DNA from: Collinsella sp.
Lineage (GTDB): Bacteria > Actinomycetota > Coriobacteriia > Coriobacteriales > Coriobacteriaceae
Length of the DNA: 10,501 bases
Assembly (NCBI GenBank): GCA_014871665.1
Contig: WGSL01000072.1
Span: forward strand, 1-10,501
Direction: 5' to 3'
The translations under genes were made by a program, and so were the position numbers. The notes below the pieces were generated by a model. It ran no database searches and was not told the origin of the DNA. It saw only the letters and a program-made list of their open reading frames with translations. This document shows, piece by piece, positions 1-6,228 of the stretch. Each line of letters begins with the position of its first letter. Within the stretch, counting starts at the first letter, position 1.

Positions 1-85
1 AGGTGAGGGACTTCACGGATTTCGCTTTCGACGGGATGGGCTCTTCTGGAACTAGAGTATATCGTTTGCCGGCGTCGGCGATCAT
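1..85 (-). CDS. Possible start of a divergent gene running off the left edge (partial, unrecognised)
   Basis: On the minus strand an ATG at 85-83 opens a frame that stays open to the window edge, about 28 codons beginning MIADAGKRYTLVPEEP. I do not recognise the product. No good ribosome binding site precedes this ATG; the bases upstream are a GC-rich alternation of CG and CA. Another minus-strand frame is also open here, and one plus-strand frame is open to a stop near 137, so openness alone is weak evidence in such GC-rich DNA. It would make 86-213 a divergent promoter region. The alternative is that 1-213 is entirely non-coding. Confidence 0.15.
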   Translation of the reverse strand, partial: MIADAGKRYTLVPEEPIPSKAKSVKSLT

Positions 86-132
86 CGCGTGCGCGCGTGG
101 CCCACATCCGCACCCGAACGGGCACAAGGGTG

Positions 133-149
133 CTTAAGGCCGACTTAAT
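133..149 (+). promoter_or_regulatory. Candidate OmpR-family binding site upstream of the vanR-like gene
   Basis: CTTAA occurs at 133-137 and again at 144-148, exactly 11 bp apart, one helical turn. Tandem half-sites of 10-12 bp are the usual DNA target of OmpR/PhoB/VanR-type winged-helix regulators, and the next gene encodes one. The site lies about 40 bp upstream of the candidate -10 at 188-193, a reasonable position for an activator. The half-sites are short, so chance occurrence is possible. Confidence 0.3.
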
Positions 150-161
150 CACCCACGCTTG

Positions 162-193
162 TTGTGTGTGGCGTGCGTCGCCTCAGGCATAAT
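162..193 (+). promoter_or_regulatory. Candidate promoter of the vanR-like/vanS-like operon
   Basis: CATAAT at 188-193 matches the -10 consensus at 5 of 6 positions and lies 20 bp before the start codon. The -35 is poor: TTGTGT at 162-167 gives a 20-bp spacer, and TGTGTG at 165-170 gives 17 bp but matches badly. A weak -35 would fit an activator-dependent promoter. The rest of 86-160 holds only short imperfect hairpins (for example GCAC/GTGC at 122-133). Confidence 0.35.
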
Positions 194-213
194 GGAGCGC
201 GAGAGGAGCACGC

Positions 214-909
214 ATGAACGAGCGCATTTTGGTAGTTGATGACGAGAAGGCCATTGCCGACCTAGTTGGCATCTACCTTACAAAAGAAGGCTTTGACGTC
301 CAGATTGCCTATAGCGGGGCTGATGCTGCCAAGGCAATCTTGGAGCAGGAGTTCGATCTGGCGCTGCTGGATGTCATGCTGCCCGATATCGATGGCTTTG
401 AGCTGCTGCGTACGATCCGTTCCAGCCATACCTATCCCGTGATCATGCTGACGGCGCGCGATGCCCAGCAAGACAAGATCGAGGGCCTTTCGCTTGGCGC
501 GGACGATTACGTGGTCAAGCCGTTCCGCCCGCTGGAGCTCATCGCGCGCGTGCACGCTCAGCTTCGCCGCTACACCAGCTACGGTAGCCGTGCACAGGCG
601 GCCGAGTCGCCGACCATTCAGCTCGACGGCTTGGAGATCAACCGCGACGCTCGTTCCGTGACGGTGGACGGTGCACCGGTACGCCTCACACCCACCGAGT
701 ATTCAATCTTGCTGTATCTGGTCGAGCATCGCGGCAGTGTGGTGGCCGTGGAGGACCTGTTCCGCGCGGTATGGAACGAGGACTTTATGCCCGGCTCCAA
801 CAATACGGTGATGGTGCACATTCGCCACTTGCGCGAAAAGATCGGCGACGACGCACAAAAGCCGCGCTTTATCAAAAACGTCTGGGGCGTCGGCTACATC
901 ATCGAATAA
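214..909 (+). CDS. VanR-like OmpR-family response regulator
   Basis: This is a two-component response regulator, 231 aa, a cytoplasmic transcription factor switched by phosphorylation. The receiver domain (about 4-118) has the acidic pair D9/D10, phospho-acceptor D53 in LLDVMLPD, T80 and K102. The segment KPFRPLELIARV then AQLRRY is characteristic of VanR. The winged-helix DNA-binding domain (about 133-230) contains LTPTEYSIL, NNTVMVHIRHLREKIGD and VWGVGY, again close to VanR. The ATG start is supported by GAGGAG at 203-208, 5 bp upstream. The cognate kinase follows after 26 bp in the same operon. VanR in enterococci activates vancomycin-resistance genes, but no vanH, D-Ala-D-Lac ligase or vanX gene is in this window, so the targets are unknown and may concern cell-envelope stress. 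Family call is firm; the regulon is not. Confidence 0.93.
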   Translation: MNERILVVDDEKAIADLVGIYLTKEGFDVQIAYSGADAAKAILEQEFDLALLDVMLPDIDGFELLRTIRSSHTYPVIMLTARDAQQDKIEGLSLGADDYVVKPFRPLELIARVHAQLRRYTSYGSRAQAAESPTIQLDGLEINRDARSVTVDGAPVRLTPTEYSILLYLVEHRGSVVAVEDLFRAVWNEDFMPGSNNTVMVHIRHLREKIGDDAQKPRFIKNVWGVGYIIE

Positions 910-935
910 CGCTTTTCGCTTGTGAGGATCTTGAT

Positions 936-2174
936 ATGACAAAAGACGATAGGCAAGCGTTCGAGGTGCCCGATCGACTCTTTGAATACGTGAGGTCAGT
1001 CGTCGACAACCGCGCACTTGCAACGGTGCTGCTCTTTTTGCTGAGCCTGCTGCTGATTGGCATCGATAACATCGCTGGAATCTTGGCGGTGCTGCTTGTT
1101 GGCTTTTTGCTGATCGATCGATTTGAGATCGTGTGCCGCTGCGTGGTGATTGGCGGCGCCGCGTGGGCCATGACGTTGGCGATTGGCGCCATGGCGCTCG
1201 GCGGCATCGAAGGGCCGGTGCTGTTCGATGCCGGCTTTGTATTCAACATGCTTGGCTTTGTGCTGGCGCTTGCCGTGTGCGTGCTGTTCTTTTGCGGCCG
1301 CGCCCTGTACTACCAGGGCTACGAGCAGGGCGAGCAGCATGCCGATTGTGTGCTGGCTGCTCGTATTCAAGATCGCCTGATCGATCACCCCGACACCTGG
1401 GACAACATCGACGGCGACTTCTTGGAGGTCGAGGGCGCCCTTAACCGCGTGCGTGACCGTGAGCGCAAGGTGCAACAGGCCTTGCGTGACGAATCTCATC
1501 GCAAGGACGATCTGGTCACGTACTTGGCACATGACCTACGCACCCCGCTTGCCAGTGTGGTGGGCTATCTTTCGCTGCTGCAAGAGGCTCCCGAGCTGCC
1601 GGTTGAGCAACGTGCGCACTTTACGGGCGTGGCGCTCGACAAGGCGCACCGGCTCGATACGCTCATCGAAGAGTTCTTCGATATCACGCGCTTTGACTTC
1701 CACGATATCGTGCTCACGCGCGGCTATGTTGATCTGGGGTTGCTGCTGGCTCAGGTGGCTGACGAGTTCTATCCCATCCTCAACGAGCAGCATAAGGAAG
1801 TCCAAGTTGATATTCGCGAGGACCTGACGGTGCTCGTGGATGGCGACAAAATGGCTCGCGTGTTCAACAACATCATGAAAAACGCTATTGCCTATAGCTA
1901 TGAGGGCTCGACCATCACGATCGAGGCCAGACGCCGGGGCGGCGGTGGCGTGCGCGTGCGCTTTATCAATCAGGGCGATCCCATCCCTGAGGCAAAGCTC
2001 AAGGTGATCTTTGAGAAGTTCTATCGCCTGGATGCGGCGCGTGCGACCAATCGCGGCGGCGCTGGACTGGGGCTTGCCATCGCCAAGGAGATCGTATGCG
2101 CGCACGGCGGTACCGTTGCATGTGAATCGACGCCCGAACACACGATATTCACCATCGAGCTGCCCGCCGCATAG
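936..2174 (+). CDS. VanS-like membrane sensor histidine kinase
   Basis: This is a sensor histidine kinase, 412 aa. I place the start at ATG 936, with GAGGA at 924-928 seven bases upstream; a longer in-frame opening from 771 would overlap the regulator gene and lacks support. Four hydrophobic segments (about 27-43, 45-60, 69-90, 103-120) precede a cytoplasmic linker. The dimerisation domain carries H199 in YLAHDLRTPL, followed by VGYLSLLQEAPELP, very like VanS. The ATPase domain has the N box NNIMKNAIAYS (311-321), F box FEKFYRLD (359-366) and G2 box GGAGLGLA (374-381). The G1 box is the VanS-type variant, NQGDPIP (345-351) in place of DxGxG. VanS proteins I know have two membrane helices around an outside loop, so this four-helix sensor with almost no external domain is different and may sense within the membrane. 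It presumably phosphorylates and dephosphorylates the preceding regulator. Confidence 0.92.
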   Translation: MTKDDRQAFEVPDRLFEYVRSVVDNRALATVLLFLLSLLLIGIDNIAGILAVLLVGFLLIDRFEIVCRCVVIGGAAWAMTLAIGAMALGGIEGPVLFDAGFVFNMLGFVLALAVCVLFFCGRALYYQGYEQGEQHADCVLAARIQDRLIDHPDTWDNIDGDFLEVEGALNRVRDRERKVQQALRDESHRKDDLVTYLAHDLRTPLASVVGYLSLLQEAPELPVEQRAHFTGVALDKAHRLDTLIEEFFDITRFDFHDIVLTRGYVDLGLLLAQVADEFYPILNEQHKEVQVDIREDLTVLVDGDKMARVFNNIMKNAIAYSYEGSTITIEARRRGGGGVRVRFINQGDPIPEAKLKVIFEKFYRLDAARATNRGGAGLGLAIAKEIVCAHGGTVACESTPEHTIFTIELPAA

Positions 2175-2184
2175 CCAGTGTGCC

Positions 2185-2222
2185 CTTACAAACACTTGAC
2201 AATGCGCTCACGTGCATATGAG
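2185..2222 (+). promoter_or_regulatory. Candidate pstB promoter with 11-bp phased repeats (Pho-box-like)
   Basis: The 103-bp gap before pstB contains a perfect -35 hexamer TTGACA at 2196-2201. The best -10 is TATGAG at 2217-2222 (15-bp spacer); TACTAT at 2233-2238 is closer to consensus but 31 bp away. CTTACA (2185-2190), TTGACA (2196-2201) and CTCACG (2207-2212) recur every 11 bp. The Bacillus PhoP box is built from TTAACA-like hexamers at the same period, and a PhoP-type regulator is encoded just downstream. Control by that regulator is inference. Confidence 0.4.
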
Positions 2223-2277
2223 CCGCGATTCCTACTATCGATACTGCTGAATTGATATCGATGTGGAGGTATGCGGT

Positions 2278-3153
2278 ATGACGGCTGCTGCGGCTGTGGA
2301 GCCCACGGAGCTTGAAGAACTCATGAAAGCGCAGGCCGAGGCCGCGCACGAGCGCGAGGTTGGGGATGCGACTCGCCCCACGGCAGAGGATCTTGCCGCC
2401 TCGCCGACGCGAATCGATGTTGAGGGCCTCGACCTGTTCTATGGCGACCACCATGCGCTCAAGGACGTGAATATCAAGATCCGCGACAAGCAGATTACCT
2501 CGTTCATCGGGCCTTCGGGCTGCGGAAAGTCCACGTTGCTGCGCTGCTTTAACCGCATGAACGACGGCATCAAGGACTGCCGCATCGAGGGCAAGATTGC
2601 GCTCGATGGTCAAGATATCCTGGGCGACTACGACATCTGCCGCCTTCGCCAGCGCGTGGGCATGGTGTTCCAGCGCCCCAACCCGTTTCCCATGAGCATC
2701 TACGACAACGTCGCGTATGGTCCGCGCGGTATGGGTGTGCGCGATCGCGCTGCGCTGGATGAGCTGGTCGAGGACTCCCTTCGTCGCGCTGCGCTATGGG
2801 ATGAGGTCAAGGACAAGCTCAAAGAGTCGGGTCTGGGTCTTTCGGGCGGCCAGCAGCAGCGTCTGTGCATCGCCCGCGCACTTGCCGTGCAGCCCGACAT
2901 TCTGCTGATGGACGAGCCGACCTCGGCACTCGACCCTGTGTCGACGCTGGTGGTGGAGCAGCTGGCCTGCGAGCTCAAAGAGACCTGCACGCTCGTGGTC
3001 GTTACGCACAATATGCAGCAGGCGGCGCGTATCTCCGATTCGGTCGCATTCTTTTTGCTGGGTGAGCTGGTGGAGCACGCGCCCACCGCGCAACTCTTCA
3101 AGAATCCGACCGATCCGCGCACGGCGGATTATTTGACGGGGCGTTTTGGCTGA
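2278..3153 (+). CDS. pstB: Phosphate ABC transporter ATP-binding protein PstB
   Basis: This is the ATPase subunit of the high-affinity phosphate importer PstSCAB, acting on the inner face of the membrane; 291 aa. It shows Walker A GPSGCGKST (78-86), the Q-loop in FQRPNPFPMSIYDNVAYGPR (131-150, highly typical of PstB), signature LSGGQQQR (188-195), Walker B ILLMDEP (208-214), the D-loop SALD and H-loop H244. The ending LFKNPTDPRTADYLTGRFG is also PstB-like. Start ATG 2278 has GGAGGT at 2265-2270, seven bases upstream; a GTG at 2263 is in frame but would overlap that site. An acidic, alanine-rich extension of about 43 residues precedes the ABC domain, longer than in E. coli PstB. The permease genes pstC and pstA, the binding protein pstS and phoU are not in the window, although phoP and phoR follow directly. 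The partner subunits must be encoded elsewhere. Confidence 0.95.
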   Translation: MTAAAAVEPTELEELMKAQAEAAHEREVGDATRPTAEDLAASPTRIDVEGLDLFYGDHHALKDVNIKIRDKQITSFIGPSGCGKSTLLRCFNRMNDGIKDCRIEGKIALDGQDILGDYDICRLRQRVGMVFQRPNPFPMSIYDNVAYGPRGMGVRDRAALDELVEDSLRRAALWDEVKDKLKESGLGLSGGQQQRLCIARALAVQPDILLMDEPTSALDPVSTLVVEQLACELKETCTLVVVTHNMQQAARISDSVAFFLLGELVEHAPTAQLFKNPTDPRTADYLTGRFG

Positions 3154-3163
3154 TACCATCTAG

Positions 3164-3177
3164 TAAAGGTACCTTTA
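3164..3177. promoter_or_regulatory. 14-bp perfect palindrome between pstB and the phoP-like gene
   Basis: TAAAGGTACCTTTA is a perfect inverted repeat with no spacer, in the 64-bp gap between pstB and the phoP-like gene and about 40 bp before the latter's start codon. With no loop it is more likely a DNA site for a dimeric protein than an RNA hairpin. No strong promoter is obvious around it; TTGACG at 3133-3138, inside the end of pstB, could be a -35 but has no convincing -10. Confidence 0.4.
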
Positions 3178-3217
3178 GGGTTAAGATGCGGTCATGCCGG
3201 CCGCAAAGGGGTTCAAC

Positions 3218-3946
3218 ATGATCTATTACGTCGAGGACGATGACAACATCAGGGATTTGACGGTCTATGCGCTGCGCAAGCAGGGGATTGAGGCCGAAGG
3301 CTTTTCGTGCGACGGTGAGTTTAAGGCTGCCGTGGCGCGACGGGTACCCGATGCCGTCCTGCTCGACATCATGCTGCCCGATACCGATGGCTTGGCGATT
3401 ATGCGTCGACTGCGTGCCGATCGCCTGACGGCGACGGTGCCCATCATGATGCTTACCGCCAAGGATACCGAGCTCGACAAGGTGATGGCGCTCGATGGCG
3501 GTGCCGACGATTACCTGACTAAGCCGTTTTCGCTCATGGAGCTCGCCAGCCGCTGCCGCGCACTGCTGCGTCGCGGCGGCATGGTCAAACAGGCAAGCGA
3601 TGTGCTCAGCGTGGGCGACATTGTGCTCTCGCCCAGCCATCGTGAGGTGACTGTTGCCGGCGAGTCGCTTAAGCTCACCCTGCGCGAGTTCGACCTGCTC
3701 GAGTACCTCATGCGCAAGCCCGGCGTGGTCTTTACCCGCGAGTCGTTGCTGCAGAGCGTGTGGGGCTGGGACTTCGACGGCGGTTCGCGCACCGTTGACG
3801 TGCACGTGCAGACGCTTCGCCAAAAACTGGGCGAGCATGCCAGCGCCATCGAGACCGTGCGCGGCGTGGGCTACCGCTTGGCCGAGCCTTCTGCCGGTGA
3901 TGGTGCCGAAGGTGACGACACCGCGGCCACCGCATCGGAGGAGTAA
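3218..3946 (+). CDS. PhoP/PhoB-type response regulator
   Basis: This is an OmpR-family response regulator, 242 aa, most likely the phosphate-starvation regulator given its place after pstB and before a PhoR-type kinase. The receiver domain (1-118) has D7/D8, phospho-acceptor D50 in LLDIMLPDTDG, T80 and K102 in GADDYLTKPF. The winged-helix domain (about 127-222) contains LTLREFDLLEYLM, GGSRTVDVHVQTLRQKLG and VRGVGYRL. I chose ATG 3218 because AAGGGG at 3206-3211 is correctly spaced; an in-frame ATG at 3194 would add eight residues before the first beta strand. The protein ends in an acidic, alanine-rich tail (about 224-242) whose last codons contain the ribosome binding site of the next gene. 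Expected targets are the pst genes, including pstB here; that and the phoP/phoB name rest on context. Confidence 0.92.
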   Translation: MIYYVEDDDNIRDLTVYALRKQGIEAEGFSCDGEFKAAVARRVPDAVLLDIMLPDTDGLAIMRRLRADRLTATVPIMMLTAKDTELDKVMALDGGADDYLTKPFSLMELASRCRALLRRGGMVKQASDVLSVGDIVLSPSHREVTVAGESLKLTLREFDLLEYLMRKPGVVFTRESLLQSVWGWDFDGGSRTVDVHVQTLRQKLGEHASAIETVRGVGYRLAEPSAGDGAEGDDTAATASEE

Positions 3947-3949
3947 CCC

Positions 3950-5374
3950 GTGGTCTTCGCCCCCCAGGGAAAACATACGCTGTCGCACCGCGTTTTTGTG
4001 ACGATCTTTGTCTGCGCCATGGCGGTTATCGTGGCGTTTACGGTGCTGGGTGCGTTCTTTGTGCAAAACACCTTGGCGGATGCCACGAGTGCCAACCTGG
4101 CGCAAGAAACCGAGCTCATTGCTGCCGCCCTCGACGAGCAGCAGGAGCCCATCCCGTTCTTGCGTAGCCTCGATCGAGAGGACTTGCGCATCACGCTGAT
4201 TAACAAGGATGGATCGGTTGCCTACGACAACGAGGCGTCGCCTTCCACACTGCCCAACCATGGCGATCGCCCCGAGGTCATCGAGGCCTTTGAGAGTGGT
4301 TCGGGTTCCGCGGAGCGCGCAAGCTCTACGCTCGACGAGATTATGCTGTATCGCGCCGTCGCCCTTGATAACGGCCAGGTTGTCCGCTTGGCGCAGGCCC
4401 AGCCTGGCGTTGCGGCGATTTTGCTGTCGATGGTGGCGCCGATGCTGCTTATCGCAGCAGCGGGTGCGGTACTCTCGTTTTTTATGGCGCGCCGCGAGTC
4501 CCGTGCCATCATCGCGCCTTTGCAAGAGGTGGATTTGGACCACCCGCGCCGTAGCTATGAGCACGCCTATGCCGAGATGGTCCCCATGCTTGAGCGTATT
4601 GAGTCGCAGCGCCAGGAGCTCAAGCGCCAAATGGCGGTGCTGGCGGACAACGACCGTATGCGCCGCGAGTTCACGGCGAATATCACCCATGAGCTCAAGA
4701 CGCCGCTTACGGCGATTTCGGGCTATGCCGAGCTCATCGCAAACGGCATGGTCGAGGGCGAGGGCGACCTGCGCAACTTTGGCGGTCGCATCTATCGTGA
4801 GGCGGGCCGCTTGGCAGCGCTTGTCAACGATATCCTTACGCTGTCTAACTTGGACGAGGCCGAGCGTGCAGCTGAGGGCGAGGCGGTGCCCATTGGGTCC
4901 ACGGAGCCTATTGAGCTCTCGCGCGCCATCTACGCGGTCGAGCAGCGTCTTGAACAGGTCGCCCGTCAGGCGAATGTGACGATAAGTCATGAGACCAAGC
5001 CTGTGGTCATCGAAGGCGTGTCGCGCTTGATTGACGAGCTCATCTATAATCTGGCGAGCAACGCCATCCGCTACAATCGACCCGGCGGTGCGGTTACGCT
5101 GCAGTGCGGCACCAACGACGAAGGCCATCCGTTCCTTGCGGTCGCCGACACGGGAATCGGTATCGCGCCTGAAGAACAGGGCAAGGTATTTGAGCGGTTC
5201 TATCGCGTGGACAAGAGTAGGTCCAAGGCACGCGGCGGAACCGGCCTGGGGCTTGCCATTGTCAAGCATGCGGCCCTGTATCATCACGCCACGCTCGATT
5301 TGTCGAGCGCGTTGGGCGTGGGAACCACCATTACGGTGACGTTTCCCATACAGCAGGACGAGCCATTCGCATAG
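3950..5374 (+). CDS. phoR: PhoR-type sensor histidine kinase
   Basis: This is a membrane histidine kinase, 474 aa, starting with GTG 3950. The site GGAGGAG at 3937-3943 lies within the last codons of the regulator gene, whose stop is 3 bp before this start, so the two are translationally linked. Two membrane helices (about 14-38 and 153-180) enclose an extracytoplasmic domain of about 115 residues; its segment ITLINKDGSVAYDNEA then NHGDRPEV resembles the PAS/Cache-like sensor of Gram-positive PhoR. A short degenerate HAMP-like stretch follows (about 181-200). The kinase core has H247 in ITHELKTPLTAISGYAELI, the N box around N371, G1 DTGIGI (400-405), F box FERFYRVD (414-421) and G2 GGTGLGLA (429-436), all intact. 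Unlike E. coli PhoR it has an external sensor domain, so it need not depend wholly on PstSCAB and PhoU. A role in phosphate response is inferred from context and the sensor type. Confidence 0.9.
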   Translation: MVFAPQGKHTLSHRVFVTIFVCAMAVIVAFTVLGAFFVQNTLADATSANLAQETELIAAALDEQQEPIPFLRSLDREDLRITLINKDGSVAYDNEASPSTLPNHGDRPEVIEAFESGSGSAERASSTLDEIMLYRAVALDNGQVVRLAQAQPGVAAILLSMVAPMLLIAAAGAVLSFFMARRESRAIIAPLQEVDLDHPRRSYEHAYAEMVPMLERIESQRQELKRQMAVLADNDRMRREFTANITHELKTPLTAISGYAELIANGMVEGEGDLRNFGGRIYREAGRLAALVNDILTLSNLDEAERAAEGEAVPIGSTEPIELSRAIYAVEQRLEQVARQANVTISHETKPVVIEGVSRLIDELIYNLASNAIRYNRPGGAVTLQCGTNDEGHPFLAVADTGIGIAPEEQGKVFERFYRVDKSRSKARGGTGLGLAIVKHAALYHHATLDLSSALGVGTTITVTFPIQQDEPFA

Positions 5375-5399
5375 CGATACAACATAGATATTGATGCAG

Positions 5400-5440
5400 A
5401 CGCCGCATTTGACTTTCGGGTGCGGCGTTGTTGTGCAATT
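5400..5440 (+). terminator. Terminator-like hairpin after phoR
   Basis: ACGCCGCA (5400-5407) pairs perfectly with TGCGGCGT (5421-5428), an 8-bp GC-rich stem with a 13-nt loop, 25 bp after the phoR stop. The downstream stretch TGTTGTGCAATTTT is T-rich but broken, so termination may be incomplete. It separates the Pho genes from the polysaccharide genes. Confidence 0.6.
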
Positions 5441-5492
5441 TTACGATTGCTTCCGACATTTTTACAGGAGAGCCTGTTTCTTATGTATAGAG

Positions 5493-5522
5493 TTTGGTCT
5501 CGGTAAAAAGATGCGATAACAT
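5493..5522 (+). promoter_or_regulatory. Candidate promoter and leader of the polysaccharide-control genes
   Basis: TAACAT at 5517-5522 could be a -10, with TTGGTC at 5494-5499 as a weak -35 at 17 bp. The remaining gap (5375-5569) also holds a small inverted repeat ACAGG/CCTGT (5464-5477) and another, GACA/TGTC (5526-5537), just upstream of the ribosome binding site. I see no ops/JUMPstart-type GGCGGTAG element. Lower AT-to-GC contrast than the coding DNA on either side supports a regulatory region, but no element is strong. Confidence 0.3.
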
Positions 5523-5569
5523 ACGGACAGTTTTGTCAATCCGAACTGGGGAAATGAAAGGCAAGCTGC

Positions 5570-6226
5570 ATGACCCTTCTCGAACTGTTCCAGCTGCTGA
5601 AGAAGCACCTTCAGCTGGTCATCACCCTTCCGGTGGTCTGCGCGATCGCCATGGGCATCGTGTCCTTCGTTGCGATGGACAACACCTATACCGCGACGAC
5701 GAGCATGTACATTCTCGCCAAGACCGACGATAGCGGCCAGATGAGCTACAACGATCTCTCGGCGAGTCAGATGCTTTCCAACGATATCGCCACGCTGCTG
5801 GATAGCGATAGCGTTAAGAGCGGCGCAGCCAATGAACTGGGCCTCACCGATCTGGATGACTACAAGGTGTCTGTTTCCTCCGAGACCACCACGCGTGTCA
5901 TTACGCTTTCGGTTACCGGCACCGATGCCAAGGAGACGGCTAAGGTCGCAAAGGCCATGGCCAGCTCGGTGAGTACGGTCGCTCAGAACGTCGGCGCTGC
6001 CCAGAGCATCAACGTTATCGACGAGGCTAAGACCCCCGAAGCCCCCAGCGGTCCCAAGCGTATGCTGTACGTTGCTGTCGCGTTCCTCGCGGGCATCTTT
6101 ATCGCAGTTGCCTATGTCGTTTTGGCAGACATGCTCAACACCCGCATCCGCGGTGCAGAAGAGGCAGAAGAGCTCCTGGGTATTCCCGTTGTTGGCCGAA
6201 TTCCGGCTATGAAAGGTGGTAAATAG
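5570..6226 (+). CDS. Wzz/CpsC-type polysaccharide chain-length and kinase-adaptor protein
   Basis: This is a polysaccharide co-polymerase of the Gram-positive CpsC/CapA type, 218 aa, which sets chain length and anchors and activates a cytoplasmic tyrosine kinase. Helix 1 (about 15-36) and helix 2 (about 164-187) flank an extracytoplasmic region that includes YTATTSMYILAKTDD, typical of Wzz. Just before helix 2 is the proline-rich PEAPSGPKR (156-164), the usual Wzz signature. The short cytoplasmic tail, with EELLGIPVVGRIP, is the part that contacts the kinase in this family. The length suits the split Gram-positive form rather than the fused Wzc form. ATG 5570 has AAAGG at 5557-5561. The kinase gene begins 2 bp after the stop. 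Which polysaccharide it controls cannot be told, since no biosynthetic genes are adjacent. Confidence 0.88.
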   Translation: MTLLELFQLLKKHLQLVITLPVVCAIAMGIVSFVAMDNTYTATTSMYILAKTDDSGQMSYNDLSASQMLSNDIATLLDSDSVKSGAANELGLTDLDDYKVSVSSETTTRVITLSVTGTDAKETAKVAKAMASSVSTVAQNVGAAQSINVIDEAKTPEAPSGPKRMLYVAVAFLAGIFIAVAYVVLADMLNTRIRGAEEAEELLGIPVVGRIPAMKGGK

Positions 6227-6228
6227 GC

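Noticed and set aside
771..935. An upstream extension of the VanS-like kinase frame to 771
   Set aside because: It would overlap the regulator gene by about 140 bp and would add 55 residues that look like out-of-frame VanR. ATG 936 has a well-placed ribosome binding site.
214..2174. Reading the VanRS-like pair as a vancomycin-resistance locus
   Set aside because: No vanH, D-Ala-D-Lac or D-Ala-D-Ser ligase, or vanX/vanY gene is present in the window. Regulator similarity alone does not support resistance.
3194..3217. An earlier start for the PhoP-type regulator
   Set aside because: The eight extra residues precede the first beta strand of the receiver domain, and the ribosome binding site AAGGGG falls between the two ATGs, favouring 3218.
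3098..5287. A 729-codon open frame on the minus strand opposite phoP and phoR
   Set aside because: It is fully antisense to two genes with complete, recognisable domains. Its translation is rich in Arg, His and Gln with no family motif, as expected when strong G/C third-position bias removes stop codons from the opposite strand.
5494..5733. A 79-codon open frame overlapping the start of the Wzz-type gene
   Set aside because: It overlaps the real gene in another frame, has no ribosome binding site, and its translation is an Arg/His-rich shadow.
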